64,000 nt of DNA from Nothophaeocryptopus gaeumannii (GCA_031771865.1 JASISA010000041.1:1798001-1862000); one strand, 5' to 3'. Positions 1-12,300 are shown, counted from the stretch's first letter. Notes: generated from the sequence alone by a model not told the origin. Translations and numbers: made by a program.

Positions 1-1174
1 CCTCGGTTGGAGCGTTCGGGTCCTCATCCTCCTTGCCCGGGCTATCAATCGCGACCTTAACGGCGATCTCGCGACCCTCGATCTCCTTGCCGTTCATATC
101 AGTGCAGGCCTTCTCTTGCATCTCGGTGCTACCGAGGGTCACGAATCCAAAACCGCGTCCCTTGCGTGGCTCGTTGCGTGCTTGCAGCTTGCGGACCATG
201 AACTTGGGGATAGGGCGGAGAGCGATCTTGGCGCCGGTAGGCTGGTAGTCGGCGAAGATTTCAAGGAGCTAGGAATAAGAAGTCAGCAGGCATGTTGCAT
301 AGAGCTGGAAGTGGCTGGTGGCTTACCTTCTCCTCGCGGAGATCGTAGGGCAGGTTGGCAACCATGATCTTGTTCTTGCTTGGGATGCCGTCCTCTGGTG
401 GGCCACGCTGCTTGCGTGGGCGCTGAACATTCGTCTTCCCGGCGCTGTCAACGCTGAGACCCTCTTCGCCATCTTTCGCAGTAAGAGCCTCGTTGGTAGT
501 GCTGGTCAATGGGTTGGCCTGGGCAGGGATATTGGTTGGGGCGCCGTTCACTGTCTCGCCATCCACGCCCTCGCCGTTGGTCTGGCCCTTGCGGCCACCG
601 CGTGCAGAGCGACCGCCACGTCCACGGCCACGACCGCGGCCGCGGGTGGAGGAGCGACGGCGCTGCTGGCCCTCTCCGGCCTCGGCAGTCTCTGTGGTCT
701 TCTCGCCAGCCGGCTCCGGCTTGCGGGCGAGCTGGACGGAGACCTTGCGGTCGAGGATGGACTTGCCGTTCAGCTCGTTGATGGCACGCTCTGCCTCGGA
801 AGGCGTCGACACGTCAACGAAGGCGTAGCCGACTGGACGGGTGGTGCGTGGGTTGGTTGGGATAGATGTGGTTTCGCTGCCATCATACGTCAGCTGCGAC
901 TACTTTGCGCGAAGTGCGAAGCCTGGAAAAGGCAGGTATGAACGTACACAAGGTAGTCCTTGAAGAACTCCTTCAACTCTCCCTCAGTGGTCGCGTACGC
1001 GAGGTTTCCAATGTAGAGTCTCCGACCCTCGGCGGCGCTGGCAATGACGGCCTCGTTCTGCGATGCGTTGATGGGCTTATCGCCGCCAGCACCGACGCTG
1101 GCGCCTTCAGCAGTGGCACTTGGCTCGTTGAGGGTGGTGTTTGCCATTTGGGCGGTGGCAGCTTCGACAGACAT
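1..1174 (-). CDS. Two-RRM RNA-binding protein with RGG linker (3' end outside window)
   Basis: Three exons are read on the minus strand: 1174-948, 876-327 and 268 to beyond 1. The introns at 947-877 (GTACGT...CAG) and 326-269 (GTAAGC...TAG) keep the frame open. The start is the ATG at 1174 (MSVEAATAQ). An upstream in-frame Met at 1291 exists but adds an unconvincing leader. RRM1 has RNP2 'RRLYIGNLAY' and, across the first intron, RNP1-like 'VGYAFVDVST'. A linker rich in Arg/Gly follows, then RRM2 with 'KIMVANLPYDL' and 'GRGFGFVTL'. This is the arrangement of fungal hnRNP-like mRNA-binding proteins; the exact orthologue is not identified. About 348 residues are visible and the carboxyl end is missing at the left edge. 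It probably acts on mRNA in nucleus or cytoplasm. Confidence 0.85.
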
Positions 1175-1779
1175 TTGTGTGGATGTTGATGACACGAAGT
1201 GTTCTGTTAATGTGCGATTGGCTTTGGTGGTGGACGAAGCTGAGGAAACTGGATTGAGCTGTTCACAGATGATCGTTAGCTTCCATGTCATCTAACTCTG
1301 ACAGCACGCGCCAGACGGGTAGATATTGCGTGCGGACGGGCTGGTGGACTCACGAGGGAGAGTTGATGCCTAGCTTCGTGGGCTGATCCGTTGAGTGTTG
1401 GCTTGAGTAATTGAGGAGATGTTGTTGACAGTATCTGGATAGGGGAAGAAGTTCGACGACGGCTGGAGGTTTTTGGAAGGCAGGCTACACTAAGACAATG
1501 CCAAGCTTTCAGGGTGTTGGAAATTGGGGAAAGCGCGAACCAATCCAATCAAGGTGGAGACACGCGACAGCGGCGGATGGTTCACCAGCGCTCAAACTTT
1601 CATGCCCGCCACCGGCTCCGGCTCCTGATGCATATGTCAGTGAACCACCGTAGTCTCATCATCGATATACATATATCATACAGCTTGTGAACAGTGCTGC
1701 AGCTGGTGAACGAATACCATCCATCAGATGCCTCTTGCCCTAGCTGCTGAGCATCGTGGTACTGCCGGAAGGCGTGAAC
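1175..1779. other. Intergenic region between divergent genes
   Basis: This stretch should hold the leaders and promoters of the RRM gene (minus) and the TAH18 gene (plus). No conserved motif or credible ORF was recognised. Confidence 0.5.
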
Positions 1780-3898
1780 ATGTCTGTAGCATCGGCAGGG
1801 TCGGGGCAGGTCGATGGAAAGCAGAAGCACAAGCAAGCAGACCGGTATGCCGATTCATTCACTTCCCGCTGATCTTCACATCCTGCTCCAATTGGAGCGT
1901 TGCCCTTCACGCACACAAACAAATCCATACACCTTCACACGCATCTTCATTCATACATGAGGCTCGTCTGACATACCCACTTATAGATCTCGAATCCGGT
2001 CCGCTTTAATTCTGTACGGATCCGAGACGGGCAATGCTCAAGATGTAGCCGAAGAAATTGCTCGCATGACTGAGAGGTTGCGCTTCGATACCACTGTGCT
2101 TGATCTGGACTCCGTGCAACTCAAAGATGTCGTCAAGCCGACCGTGGTCATCTTCGCCATATCTACCACCGGCCAAGGTGAGATGCCTCAGAATGCCCGT
2201 GCCTTTTGGAAGAAGCTCTTGAGCAGCGCTTTGAAGCCGGGTATTCTGAGGAAGCTCCGCTTTTCTTCATTTGGTCTTGGAGACAGTTCTTACGCACAAT
2301 ACAATGTTGCTCATCGAATGTTGCATGGTAGACTTATTCAATTAGGAGCACAGAACTTCTGTGAGCGTGGCGAAGGTAACGAGCAGCACCCTGAGGGCCA
2401 CAGTGCAGGATTTCGAGAATGGAGTATACAACTTCGGCAGAAGATCCTCGAGTCATTTCCGCTGCCTGATGGAACGGAGCCCATTCCGGAGGATGAGTTC
2501 GTGGAGCCCAAATGGAATCTGAGCTTAAGTGAAGGTCGCGACACAGCTTCTGCAAATGGCATGCACGATCATGAAGCAAGTAATGATGCCGCTATCCAGA
2601 CGCTACCATCTTTGGAGCTTCTGCCTGTTGCTGGATCTTACACTGCTCATATTGAGAGCAATGATCGCATCACAACCAAGGAGCACTTCCAGGATGTAAG
2701 GGTCCTTGATCTTCGCATCAGAGAAAATGTGCCTTACGGACCGGGAGCCGTAGCCGTGGTCTATCCCAAGAACTTTCCGGAAGACGTCGACTCCTTCATC
2801 CAGCTGATGAAATGGGACGACGCTGCAGACAAGCCCTTGTCGCTGGCAGCCAGTCAACTGCAGTCGGGATCAGAGCTTTCCACACCTTCGCCATTACGCT
2901 ACCTCGACCTGTCAAGTACGAAGCTGACACTGAGGTGGCTTTTGGAAAACGTGCTTGACATCATGTCAATTCCAAGAAGATCATTCTTTGCAAACCTCAT
3001 TCACTTCGCCGGGAACAGCACCGAAGACGAGGACTATCAAAAGGAGCGGTTGCTTGAGCTTGCCAATCCCGAGCTCATAGATGAGCTGTGGAATTATACC
3101 ACCAGACCGAAGAGAACGATTGTTGAAGTCATGATGGACTTTACCACGATCAAAATACCCTGGCAATACGCGCTTTCGACAATACCAATTATGCGAGGTC
3201 GTCAATTCAGCATTGCCAGCGGCGGGGACCTCAAAACAGACGGTCAAGGTAGAACAAGAGTCCAGCTGTTGATCGCAATCGTGGACCCACCAAGCCCGAT
3301 CATCAAATGGCGAAGACGATACGGCGTATGCACCAGATACATCGCCGCGCTGGAGAAAGGCCAACAAATCAACGTCGGCATGCAGGAGGGATATCTGGAC
3401 GTTCAGCCAAACGAGTTGGAAGTACCTGTAGTGATGATCGGTCCTGGTACTGGTCTAGCTCCCATGCGTTCAATGATACATGAACGATTCGCATGGGCAC
3501 GCAACCCGAGCATAGAAAAGACCACAGATTCTCCTCGAAGAGACATGCTCTTCTTTGGCTGTCGCAGTGAGAAAAGCGACTACTTCTTTCGCGACGAGTG
3601 GGAAAGCTTCAGCTCACAAGGTGCACTGCGACACTTTGTCGCCTTCTCGCGGGACAAAGACAAGCCAAGACAATACGTACAAGACCAAATCAGAGCGCAG
3701 GGAGCCCAGGTCTGCGAAGCTCTTATCCAGCGGAATGGGAAGATCTACGTCTGTGGGTCTTCTGGTAACATGCCCAAGGGCGTGCGGCAGGCGTTGATTG
3801 ATGCTGTGGTTGAACATGGTCTTATGGACTTGCCGGATGCAGAGGGCTTCCTGGAGCAGCTTGAGAAAACTGGGCGGTATAAGCAAGAGACGTGGTGA
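1780..3898 (+). CDS. TAH18: NADPH-dependent diflavin oxidoreductase (Tah18/NDOR1)
   Basis: Exons are 1780-1844 and 1987-3898, with a 142-bp intron (GTATGC...TATAG), giving 658 residues. The long ORF alone begins too late, because the flavodoxin FMN loop 'YGSETGNAQDVAEE' lies upstream of its first Met. The proposed exon 1 starting MSVASAGSG is the only nearby ATG whose phase fits the acceptor at 1986. Order: FMN-binding flavodoxin domain (about 30-180, with 'STTGQGEMPQNA'), FAD domain ('RGRQFSIASG'), then the NADPH domain ('GPGTGLAPMRS', 'FFGCRSEKSDYFF', 'YVCGSSGNMPKGV'). In yeast Tah18 passes electrons from NADPH to Dre2 for cytosolic Fe-S protein assembly; the same role is inferred here. The length is slightly above yeast Tah18. 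The gene converges on the Acinus-like gene. Confidence 0.9.
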
Positions 3899-4153
3899 GA
3901 CGCTAGCTGATCCTGAAAGCCGCGTTCACAATCACACAAGGGCCGAGACGAGAGACAGCGACAATTACAGCCCTCCGTGAAAAAGGCTCTTAGAAGCAGC
4001 CGGGCGACGACAGAGACGGGCAAGTGGCAATGAGAATTTGATGACTTGATCTTTCTACGGCTTCTTTCTGAATCTATCTTGCGATGTAATTGCATACTCA
4101 ATCGGCGAAGTTCGGCAGTATCCAGTCTGGTAGAATGGGACTTCTAGATCAGC

Positions 4154-5737
4154 CTACCAGCGGCCCCCTCCACCACGGTAGTAATCACCACCTCCTCTTC
4201 TCGGCTCTCTTCCTCCGCGAGGCGGCCCGCCACCACGACCACGTCCACCACCACCCGGTGGTCGTCTACCAAATAGTCCAAAATCAGGCCCTCCATCGAC
4301 AAGCCTATCACCATCCTCGAATGTATAGCGTCTCAACTCGCCCTCAGCATACAAGCTGGGGTCGGCCTGCTGATCATCCCAATCTCTGCTCGTTCCGCGG
4401 TCGATCTCTTCTAAGCGTCTGTCCGAGAGCTCTGGAGGTACCGGTTGGAAATAGATCTTTGGTTTGGTCTCGGTCGATCTGAACCTTGAATCCAAGGAAT
4501 CGAATTGTTTGCTTTGAGGGGCGCGTTCTGGCTGTTGAGGTGTGGGAGGCTGTAGTTGGGAGGACCTCCGTCTTGGACCTGAGGTTACGTTGGAAATGGC
4601 CTCTGCGGTCCTTGATGGCCGACGCATGTCGGCTGATCCGCCTTGGAAGCTTTGTTGTCGAGGTGGCCCAGTCGGGTTCGCCTCTTGTAAGGTTGCCGTA
4701 GTTCCAGAATCGGTGTCTTCGTAGTATACTTCCCAACGGGCGTTATCCGTCCGGTTGACCTCCATATCTATCCAATCCAAGACTTTGTCGTCGGGTATGA
4801 AATCAGCCCACAGCGGCTTGCGCATAGGTTCATCTGGCCAAATGCAATCGTGTAACTCCGATCTTGCGCGTGACGCTGCGGCAATCGAAGTAAAGAGAAC
4901 CAGGGCATGTGTCCTAAGCTTGTCCAGATGGAAAGCCTCGATAACTTCATCGTCCCCTGACGCGCCGGACGGCAGCGCAATAGATCGAAGGTGCTCGCGC
5001 AGCGTGTTTGGTTGCAGTGGCCGCACAAATTCACGTACGTACAAAGCTCGAGTTGCCGCATGTCTCGCAGGAGCTATTGCAGGGGCGTCTTCGATCGCTG
5101 TATCGTCCTCAGCTGTCTCGGGAGGCTTGACATCATCTGACGCCTGTTTTGCGTCTGCTTTGGGCTCGCTTGTTGGGAGCTCTGTCGCGGGTGGTGCGTC
5201 TTCTAGTGCCGGCTTCTGGTCGACCTCCATAACATCGTCGCTAGTAGCATACGGCTGCACCTGTTCCTTTTCCTCCGTCGTATCATTCACGGGAGCTGGA
5301 GCATCTGCTGCTACATCTTCAGGCAGTTTGACCTTCACGTCCTCTTCCTCCGCGACCTTCAACTTTTTGGTTACGCCCTCCGCACTCAGCGGTGGGCTAG
5401 GATTTCGCCTCTTGCGTTTATTCGTGTTCTCGGGGTCACTCTCGGGGACCTCATCTGGCCCCTCCGCACCCTCGTTGGCGCCGTTCCTATCCTTCTCTTC
5501 GACACTCTCCTCCTGTTTGGGCGCAGAGTCCTCCGCCGCCGCATCACCAGTCGCGATGTCGTCATCTTCCGCTTTACTCGCATCCTCGCCCGTTTCGGCC
5601 TCTCCTGATCCGTTGGCATCGTCTGCGACAAGCGCGTCGATGAAGTGTTGTTTGAGCTTGAGGCCAGCCGATGCGATGCCTCGATCCTTGATCAACTCCT
5701 TGAGGTCAGCGACCTTCAGCTTGTCGTAGTCGGTCAT
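4154..5737 (-). CDS. Acinus-like SAP and RRM protein
   Basis: This is a single exon of 527 residues starting MTDYDKLKVADL. Residues 1-40 form a SAP domain (nucleic-acid-binding helix-extended-helix). A long acidic Glu/Asp/Ala-rich stretch follows with a KRKRR basic cluster. A divergent RRM then resembles the Acinus RRM ('ALYVREFVRPLQPNTLREHL', later 'THALVLFTS', 'WADFIPDD'). The tail is Pro/Arg-rich and ends in RGG repeats. Acinus in animals belongs to the ASAP/PSAP complex (with RNPS1 and SAP18) attached to the exon junction complex. The segment 'PPELSDRRLEEIDRG' sits where an RNPS1-SAP18-binding motif would be, but that assignment is an inference. It is head-to-head with the Ntr1 gene, 253 bp apart. 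Confidence 0.75.
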   Translation of the reverse strand: MTDYDKLKVADLKELIKDRGIASAGLKLKQHFIDALVADDANGSGEAETGEDASKAEDDDIATGDAAAEDSAPKQEESVEEKDRNGANEGAEGPDEVPESDPENTNKRKRRNPSPPLSAEGVTKKLKVAEEEDVKVKLPEDVAADAPAPVNDTTEEKEQVQPYATSDDVMEVDQKPALEDAPPATELPTSEPKADAKQASDDVKPPETAEDDTAIEDAPAIAPARHAATRALYVREFVRPLQPNTLREHLRSIALPSGASGDDEVIEAFHLDKLRTHALVLFTSIAAASRARSELHDCIWPDEPMRKPLWADFIPDDKVLDWIDMEVNRTDNARWEVYYEDTDSGTTATLQEANPTGPPRQQSFQGGSADMRRPSRTAEAISNVTSGPRRRSSQLQPPTPQQPERAPQSKQFDSLDSRFRSTETKPKIYFQPVPPELSDRRLEEIDRGTSRDWDDQQADPSLYAEGELRRYTFEDGDRLVDGGPDFGLFGRRPPGGGGRGRGGGPPRGGREPRRGGGDYYRGGGGRW

Positions 5738-5990
5738 ATCGATAGTGATGAGTGTCGCATGTTATATGTTGTATCAATGCTGCGATTGGCAAGACATGAG
5801 AAGCGAACAATGATCTTTGTTCCAAACAGACGCGAAAGCTCCGTCTTGCATGTGAGCCTCATGCTGACTGACGAAATGGCGATGCGGATGTCCCCGCTGG
5901 CGGCCCGCAAACTTTAATGCGCGAACTCCAACCTCAACTTCTGCGACAACTTCTCTTCGAAACCGACTTGACGCCATCGCCGCAAACGAC
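5738..5990. promoter_or_regulatory. Shared divergent promoter of Acinus-like and NTR1 genes
   Basis: Only 253 bp separate the two start codons, so both promoters and both 5' leaders must share it. No TATA box was seen. A CT/AAC-rich stretch precedes the NTR1 start. Confidence 0.6.
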
Positions 5991-8231
5991 ATGGAGGAAC
6001 AATCCCACAAACGCAAATTCCAAGGCGCTGGTAATGGCTCGCACAAAGCGCCTAAGCTGGGCGGTGGCGGCGGGGGTGGAGGAGGAAAAATGACATTCGC
6101 GCAGAAGATGATGGCCAAGATGGGCTATAAGCAGGGCTCAGGTCTCGGCAAAGAGGGCGAGGGTATTGTCAATCCAATCGAGGTGAAGATGCGACCACAG
6201 GGTGCTGGTGTTGGCTCAGTCAGCGAAAGGACCGAGCAATACAAGGAGGAGCAACGGAGAGCTGCCGAAAGACGAGGAGAGGAATACGAGGACAGCAGCG
6301 AGGAGGAACGAAAAGCACGGAAGGCGCGTAGGAAGAAGTCGCAGGGCGGTGCTGCGTTCGATAGTGGCAGGAGTACGCCGGGTGGACCAAAGAAGCAGAA
6401 GACCAAGTATAAGACGGCTGCCGATGTGCAAGCTGCCGCGCCTGGTCTGGATGTTCCTCTCCAGATGCTCAGCTCGATAATCGATGCTACCGGCAGCCAG
6501 ACCAAGATGCTCACTAGTGCTGCTGGGCTCATGGTCTCTGCAGGCACTTCTGTCGATTCGGAAGCGGAAAAGATCGCGAAGCGTGAGCGCCTCGAATTGG
6601 AAGCTTTCATCGAGGCATGGCACGGAATACAAGAGCAGAAGGTCTACGTCGAAGAGAATGCTGGACAACAGCAACTCGAAGCCGAGCAGCAGAAGGAAGA
6701 GCTTGAAAGGCTGCAAAGTGTTGTCCAAGCTGTCGAGAGTCTGAGGCTAACCACCACATCAGGCACGGTCGCCAACGATCAAGATTCAGCCTGGTTGTCT
6801 TTAATCGCGAAATTAGAGACGCTTCAGGATTCACACACACATTGCATTGAGAGATATAGTCTCGGTGAAGCTGCTATTGGTGCATTGAGCCCGCTTTTCA
6901 AGCAGCAGTTGGCTGGGTGGGAACCATTAGAAAATCCCGATCTCATGACTTCCGATCTACTCCGCATTCAGCCTCTATTGGGTCTTGGAGGCCGGGATGA
7001 GGTTGTGACGGCGCGTGGCTTGCACGAGCTTGATGAAGGCTACGGGCGCTCTAGACACCAGAAGGCAACGACCGCTTACGAAACCATGGTCTACACCATA
7101 TGGCTACCGAAGGTCCGAACCACGGTCACCAACTGGGATGTTTTGAATCACGCGCCTCTCACAAAGCTTGTTCAATCTTGGCGACCTCTGTTACCAGCGT
7201 TCATCTACAGCAATCTCATGGACCAGCTAATTGTTCCCAAGCTTAGCGGTGCCCTTCAGACCTGGGATCCAAGGAAGCGAAGCCATCATCACAAGCACAT
7301 CACAGTCAAGCATTCCCAGCCTCACACATGGCTGTTCCCCTGGCTCCCTTACCTTCCGCCATATCAGCTCGACTTGACGGCGTCATCTGGTCTCCTCGTG
7401 GATCTCAAACGTCGACTCAGGCAGATACTCGACGGCTGGGATATCGCCGGTGGTGTTCTTCCCGGCCTTTCGGAATGGCGCGACCTACTGCGATCTGAGC
7501 TTGACCATGTCCTTGTGCGCCACTTGCTCCCAAGGCTGGCACGCCATTTATCTTTGGAATTTGAAGTCGACCCGTCAGATCAAGACCTCACGCCACTGGA
7601 GAACGTCTTCAAGTGGCAAGATTATTTCAGAACGGAAGTATTCGCTCGACTTCTGGTGGCCGAATTCTTCCCCAAATGGCTGGCCACTCTTCATCTGTGG
7701 CTTACTTCGGATGAAGCCAACTTCGAGGAAGTCGGTGAGTGGCTCACTTGGTGGAAGCAGCAGATTCCGGCGAAGGTCATAAGTCACTCCGATGTTTCCA
7801 AAGAATGGGAAAAGGGAGTTGAAATGATCAGCACAGCGCTCAATCTGCTAGACGAAGGCGCTCCGGTTACGGAGCTCGCAGCACCTGCAGCAGGGCCTGT
7901 GCGGCCGATTGCCAAGGAGGTTGGCAAAAAGCTTGACGCTCAGACTACTGCAGCGCAGCGACCTCTGGACGCTCAAGAATTGGCACAAGACTTCAGGGAC
8001 ATTGTCGAAAACTGGTGCGCTGAAGAAGACCTTACGATGGTGCCGCTGCGTGAGGCACACCCTCAGACTGGTGCACCTCTCTTCAGAATCACGGCCAGCG
8101 CTACCGGTAAAGGCGGCGTCATCGTATATCTGCAAGGCGATATCGTGTGGGCGCAGAAGAAGGGCGATCGGGCCCTATACGAACCCATCGGGTTGGAGGA
8201 GAAGCTAGTCCAACGCGCGGAAGGAAAATGA
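5991..8231 (+). CDS. NTR1: Spliceosome disassembly G-patch protein (Ntr1/Spp382, TFIP11)
   Basis: This is a single exon of 746 residues starting MEEQSHKRKFQG. A poly-Gly run precedes a G-patch at about 36-78 ('MAKMGYKQGSGLGKEGEG'). A Lys/Arg-rich segment comes next. The large central and C-terminal part resembles the GCFC/TFIP11 C-terminal region ('LWLTSDEANFEEVGEWLTWW', 'VVYLQGDIVWAQK'-like end at about 715-725). In yeast Ntr1 recruits and activates the DEAH helicase Prp43 to release the intron lariat; the G-patch is the Prp43 activator. Length fits the family (about 700-840 residues). Nuclear location is inferred. Confidence 0.9.
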   Translation: MEEQSHKRKFQGAGNGSHKAPKLGGGGGGGGGKMTFAQKMMAKMGYKQGSGLGKEGEGIVNPIEVKMRPQGAGVGSVSERTEQYKEEQRRAAERRGEEYEDSSEEERKARKARRKKSQGGAAFDSGRSTPGGPKKQKTKYKTAADVQAAAPGLDVPLQMLSSIIDATGSQTKMLTSAAGLMVSAGTSVDSEAEKIAKRERLELEAFIEAWHGIQEQKVYVEENAGQQQLEAEQQKEELERLQSVVQAVESLRLTTTSGTVANDQDSAWLSLIAKLETLQDSHTHCIERYSLGEAAIGALSPLFKQQLAGWEPLENPDLMTSDLLRIQPLLGLGGRDEVVTARGLHELDEGYGRSRHQKATTAYETMVYTIWLPKVRTTVTNWDVLNHAPLTKLVQSWRPLLPAFIYSNLMDQLIVPKLSGALQTWDPRKRSHHHKHITVKHSQPHTWLFPWLPYLPPYQLDLTASSGLLVDLKRRLRQILDGWDIAGGVLPGLSEWRDLLRSELDHVLVRHLLPRLARHLSLEFEVDPSDQDLTPLENVFKWQDYFRTEVFARLLVAEFFPKWLATLHLWLTSDEANFEEVGEWLTWWKQQIPAKVISHSDVSKEWEKGVEMISTALNLLDEGAPVTELAAPAAGPVRPIAKEVGKKLDAQTTAAQRPLDAQELAQDFRDIVENWCAEEDLTMVPLREAHPQTGAPLFRITASATGKGGVIVYLQGDIVWAQKKGDRALYEPIGLEEKLVQRAEGK

Positions 8232-9317
8232 GAGGCTATACGACCTCCTGCCCAGCTGGCATGTATTAATGCGACACCGAGCTGGGCGCATCATTCGAAG
8301 GTGAGACTCTCTGCCTTCCTGCAGAACAGCTATCCATCCTAGCTTTGGCTAATTTGAATTATGTGGAATTCGAGCAGTGTCGAAGGCAGAAAGCATAGGT
8401 CGCCGGCGTTGTGGGCCTGAGCGCGTCACTGCTGCCATCGAGATGTATGCTTCAGAAAGACTCTATATCCAAGCACTTCAATGGTCGTCGAGAACGAGCC
8501 GTGGCTTCTCATGGCCTCTGGTGCGGATCCTTGAAGTCCAGACCTGCATATATCTCTCTGTTCCTGAGGGATTTTCAATCTTCCTTTGACGGAGGAGAGT
8601 GGCCTCGCATGCGCGGTCATGATCCTCGTTGTTCAAGTCCTGACGTGTCGAGCAAAGCGCCCTTTTCTTAACATCATATTCATATCCATATCCGTGATCC
8701 CTATGTAACGTGTCGTTGAGACGGAAGTGAAGTCGACCAGCCTTGCAGCTCAAGCCAAGAAAGTCGGCGGGGAGTGGGCCGACGGTGGCTGACTAATTCA
8801 CACATCCCTGAACTCTGCTAAGCGCCGACCCTTTGGTGTGTACCACTTCACGTTGTCGCAATTCGCACGCTTTGACCCGGCAGCTGCAGCTCTCGAAGCA
8901 TCCTGTCAGCCTGATTGGAGCTGGCGTGCAGAAGCGTAAGAAGTGGCATCTGCGGCGTCTTCCCTGCGTTCTATTTTGACTGCTGCACGCTCAGGATGGA
9001 GTCGCGGCTGGTCTGCTTGGCCAATGGCATCTGGCGCCAACCTCACCTCGAGGCCTCAGTTTCTACGTTAAGCCCGTTGTTAACGTGCAGCTCATGCGTT
9101 CTGTTACGATCTCTTGTTGCGCGAGCCTGTCCAGGAGGACATCGTCGGATCCGTGCTGTTGTGCTCCTATGTCCAACACTTGTACGCGCTCTCCGACTCG
9201 TTCAGCGTCCCATTGGCGCTGTGCGTCTGGTCACTGATTGCCGTTCGCTACCGCGGCGGGTTTCAGTGGTCACGCTTGGAACGCGCTCATTCGCGACGCC
9301 CCAGCAGGAACTAGACG
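8232..9317. other. Intergenic, about 1.1 kb
   Basis: This holds the 3' region of NTR1 and the promoter/leader of the next gene. Only short overlapping ORFs of 60-140 codons occur on both strands. None has a recognisable motif or a convincing ATG context. No repeat was noticed. Confidence 0.5.
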
Positions 9318-12300
9318 ATGAGCCAGCACTATGAGTACCCACGGCCTCCTCCTCCGCCGAGTCCCACACCGGACGGCACGTCACCCGCTGGTGCTGCATC
9401 TTTTCCCAGCCCGCCGGGGTCTGCTGGTGTCGCGCCTGGAGGTCCGCAGGGCCAGAGAACTCGCCCCGTCTCTGCGCATCTCCCCTCAATAACGACGATC
9501 TTCCTGCGCGAACAGGCGGCCTTCGCCTCTCAGGCTTCAACGCCGGTCTCTGGAAACCACCTCTCACCTCATTTCAACCTCAACAGCCCCAGATTGTCCA
9601 GTGGCCTGAACCCTCAGACTCCGGGCGGGCTTGCTCCCCCGCCTCCAGGAGCATCGCCGAGGAGTCCCAGCATGGAGCCTTACAATCCGCGACAGTGGAG
9701 CAGCAGAGCGCAAGTGTCTGGTTCGCACATGGTGTTCCAGCAGCGTCACGCAACAATGCCTGCCAATACGACTCAGATAACCGGAATGGAAGGTATGCCA
9801 TCTTTCTTTACTGGCCTGAAATAATCCGATGTAGCATGTCATGTTGGCTGTTGGACATCTGTTGGTCCTTGTACTCTCGCGTACCTGAGCACAGCCTGCT
9901 CCACGAGATCTTTGTGTGTCGTTCGCTGACCTCAGACCTTCAGCCGCAATGCCCTCTCCACCACCGCCTTATACTCCTTCGCCGGGGCCCGCGGAAAATG
10001 CAACCAGAGCTGTCTTGGCGTCTCCGCTGGCGGACTCGGGATCATTCAATGCCTCACCATTGGCAGAAAGCTCTACCAGAAATTCTCCGCAAATCCCCAT
10101 GTCACCGGCCACGTTTCCACCACCTCCACCGCAGCCATCCCGACACAGAGAGCGATCAACATCCGGTCTTGGTCAACGGGCGTTGTTCAGTCTGTCGGGC
10201 TTGAGGGGAAAGCAACCAGCGCATCAAGAACAGCAACAACAGCAGCAGCTCCATCATCCTCAGCCCCAATCAAGTAACAATGTCCCAGTTCCAGCACCGA
10301 CTTACATGGAAGCCAGGCCACCTGCAGCGAGGAGAGCAGCATCTACAGGGCACATGCAAATAGCTGGACCCTCATCCGCAGTAGGGCATGCTGGTCGTGA
10401 ATCTCCCGACAGCAACAGCTGGCAGCCAGGTAACCCTTTACCTGGTCCGCCGCCCGGACCTCCACCTGCCGGGACTCGCTCGCAAAGTTTGAATCGACCG
10501 ATTGGTGGCTCTGCATCTAGCAGTCCGGCTCCAGAGAGACAAATGGAGGCTCCGAGGCAAAGACGCACCATGGCAGCACCAAGCTTGGGACCCGTCCCGC
10601 CAACCCCGGCCGACTGGGTAGAAGGGCCAGAAAGTACTTACGAGCCAGAGCCACAAGTCCCGCAGCAGCCTGTGCAGTCTCAAGATTATCAGCCACTTCG
10701 AATCGACGCAGGTGCTAACCGAGAAAGTTCATTGGCCAGACGGCCGGCGAGGAGAGACACGAGCTCACAAGGCATTCGCGAGCGGAGGTCAAGGAGCCGT
10801 GCAGCAAAAGGCACAGCAGACGATGATTCACGCCCAGCAAATCTGATCTTTGGCACACAGGGTGGCTCGATCAGCCGCCGACGGGAGCACATGCGGACCG
10901 TGTCTGGCTATGCTGAACCAACATCTGCGCCGAGCCCGTTGAGCCAGCCTCCTCAATCTGGATCAAAATTGGCCTCGAGTGTGATGACACCGCCTTACAC
11001 GCCTGCAGTCGGAAAGCAGTCGATCGACTCGTCCAAGAAGCTCAGTATGAAAGTACCTGGTAGCGCGTCCAGTGACAGACCTGTATCGCACATCTTGCAT
11101 ACGCCTAACGAGGATACTGCGATGCCTGCACCTCTGAGTCCTGCCCGTCCTCCATCAAGTGCATCTGGTAAGGCACCGCAGAGGCTAGACGCGTTCGCTC
11201 TGCAAGCAATCGAGCGTCATAGAGCTTTCGTGGAGAAGGAAATTGCGGCCGCCTCAGACGAAGAGCGCTTGGAGCTCTTTGCAAACTTCATGGTACACGA
11301 GTCTCGCCTGAGACGGGATCGCTACAGCAACGCGTACAACGCCATGGCCGGCGACATCCTAGACTTGACCAGAGATATGTGGCGTTCATACGGGAAGAAG
11401 GAGAAGCGCGCGGTGACTCCGAGCACATCCATGTCGTCGATGGATCCCACCATTCCTTCCTGGGCGTCAGATGGGCAACCTACTTCGGCGCATGCCAACA
11501 TGCCAAGCTCTGCTTCGTCAATTGGAGACTTCACGCCTGCCACTGATACTGGGTCGATAGACTTCAGCGAGGCTTTCGAACGTGGAGAGACGCGACAGTG
11601 GCAGGACTCATTCAAGCCTTCTTTGTCGCCCATTCCTAGCATGGCCGTGAGTACAGTTCCAGACGAGGACAGCTCTCGTGGTCGCCAGCCGGGTCGCTGG
11701 TGGGAAGCAAGCAACTCTGGTGGTGGTTCGATCGGCCGACCCGACAGAATCGAGAAATCTCGTCGTGAAACGAAGTACATGGGCATCACTCCAGCAGAGC
11801 TCGCCAGTGCAGAGGCCACCCCGAATCCACCATCTCCAGGTGCAAGTGCTCCACCGTACATGTACGGACCGGATGAGTATCCGCCGGAGAAGGTAGGATG
11901 GCATGAAGGCATCGATCTTGATACACCAATGCAGACTCCTCACCGGCATGGTGATCGCAAGGCCTCAACACCAGGCTTGGAACCTCTTGACGTGTCCCGA
12001 CTTGTGACTCTCCCGCCGCCTTATCCTCGACACCATCCAGCCGTTAGCAACAGTCATCCTCTTTTGACCGATCTTCGCAGTGAGCACCGAATGTTGGCCG
12101 ATCACTCCGAGATCCAAAAGATCAAGGATTCGTACCTCGACCAAGACTTTGCGCTTTCCCGCCAACAACAGGAGGCCTCGAAAAAGCGTCGAGTCGATCT
12201 TCGTGCCAGTATACAGTCTAAGATCGCGACTGGAAGCATGTCATTCGCCGATGCTGCGAATGCTGAAGCAGACTTCGATGCGGAGGAGGCAGAGCGCGGC

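Noticed and set aside
2066..2068. ATG at 2066 as the TAH18 start
   Set aside because: It would delete the FMN-binding loop encoded just upstream in the same frame; the two-exon model restores it.
4755..5729. 324-codon plus-strand ORF opposite the Acinus-like gene
   Set aside because: Ser/Ala low-complexity mirror of the acidic Glu/Ala-rich coding strand; no motif. The minus-strand SAP/RRM reading is convincing.
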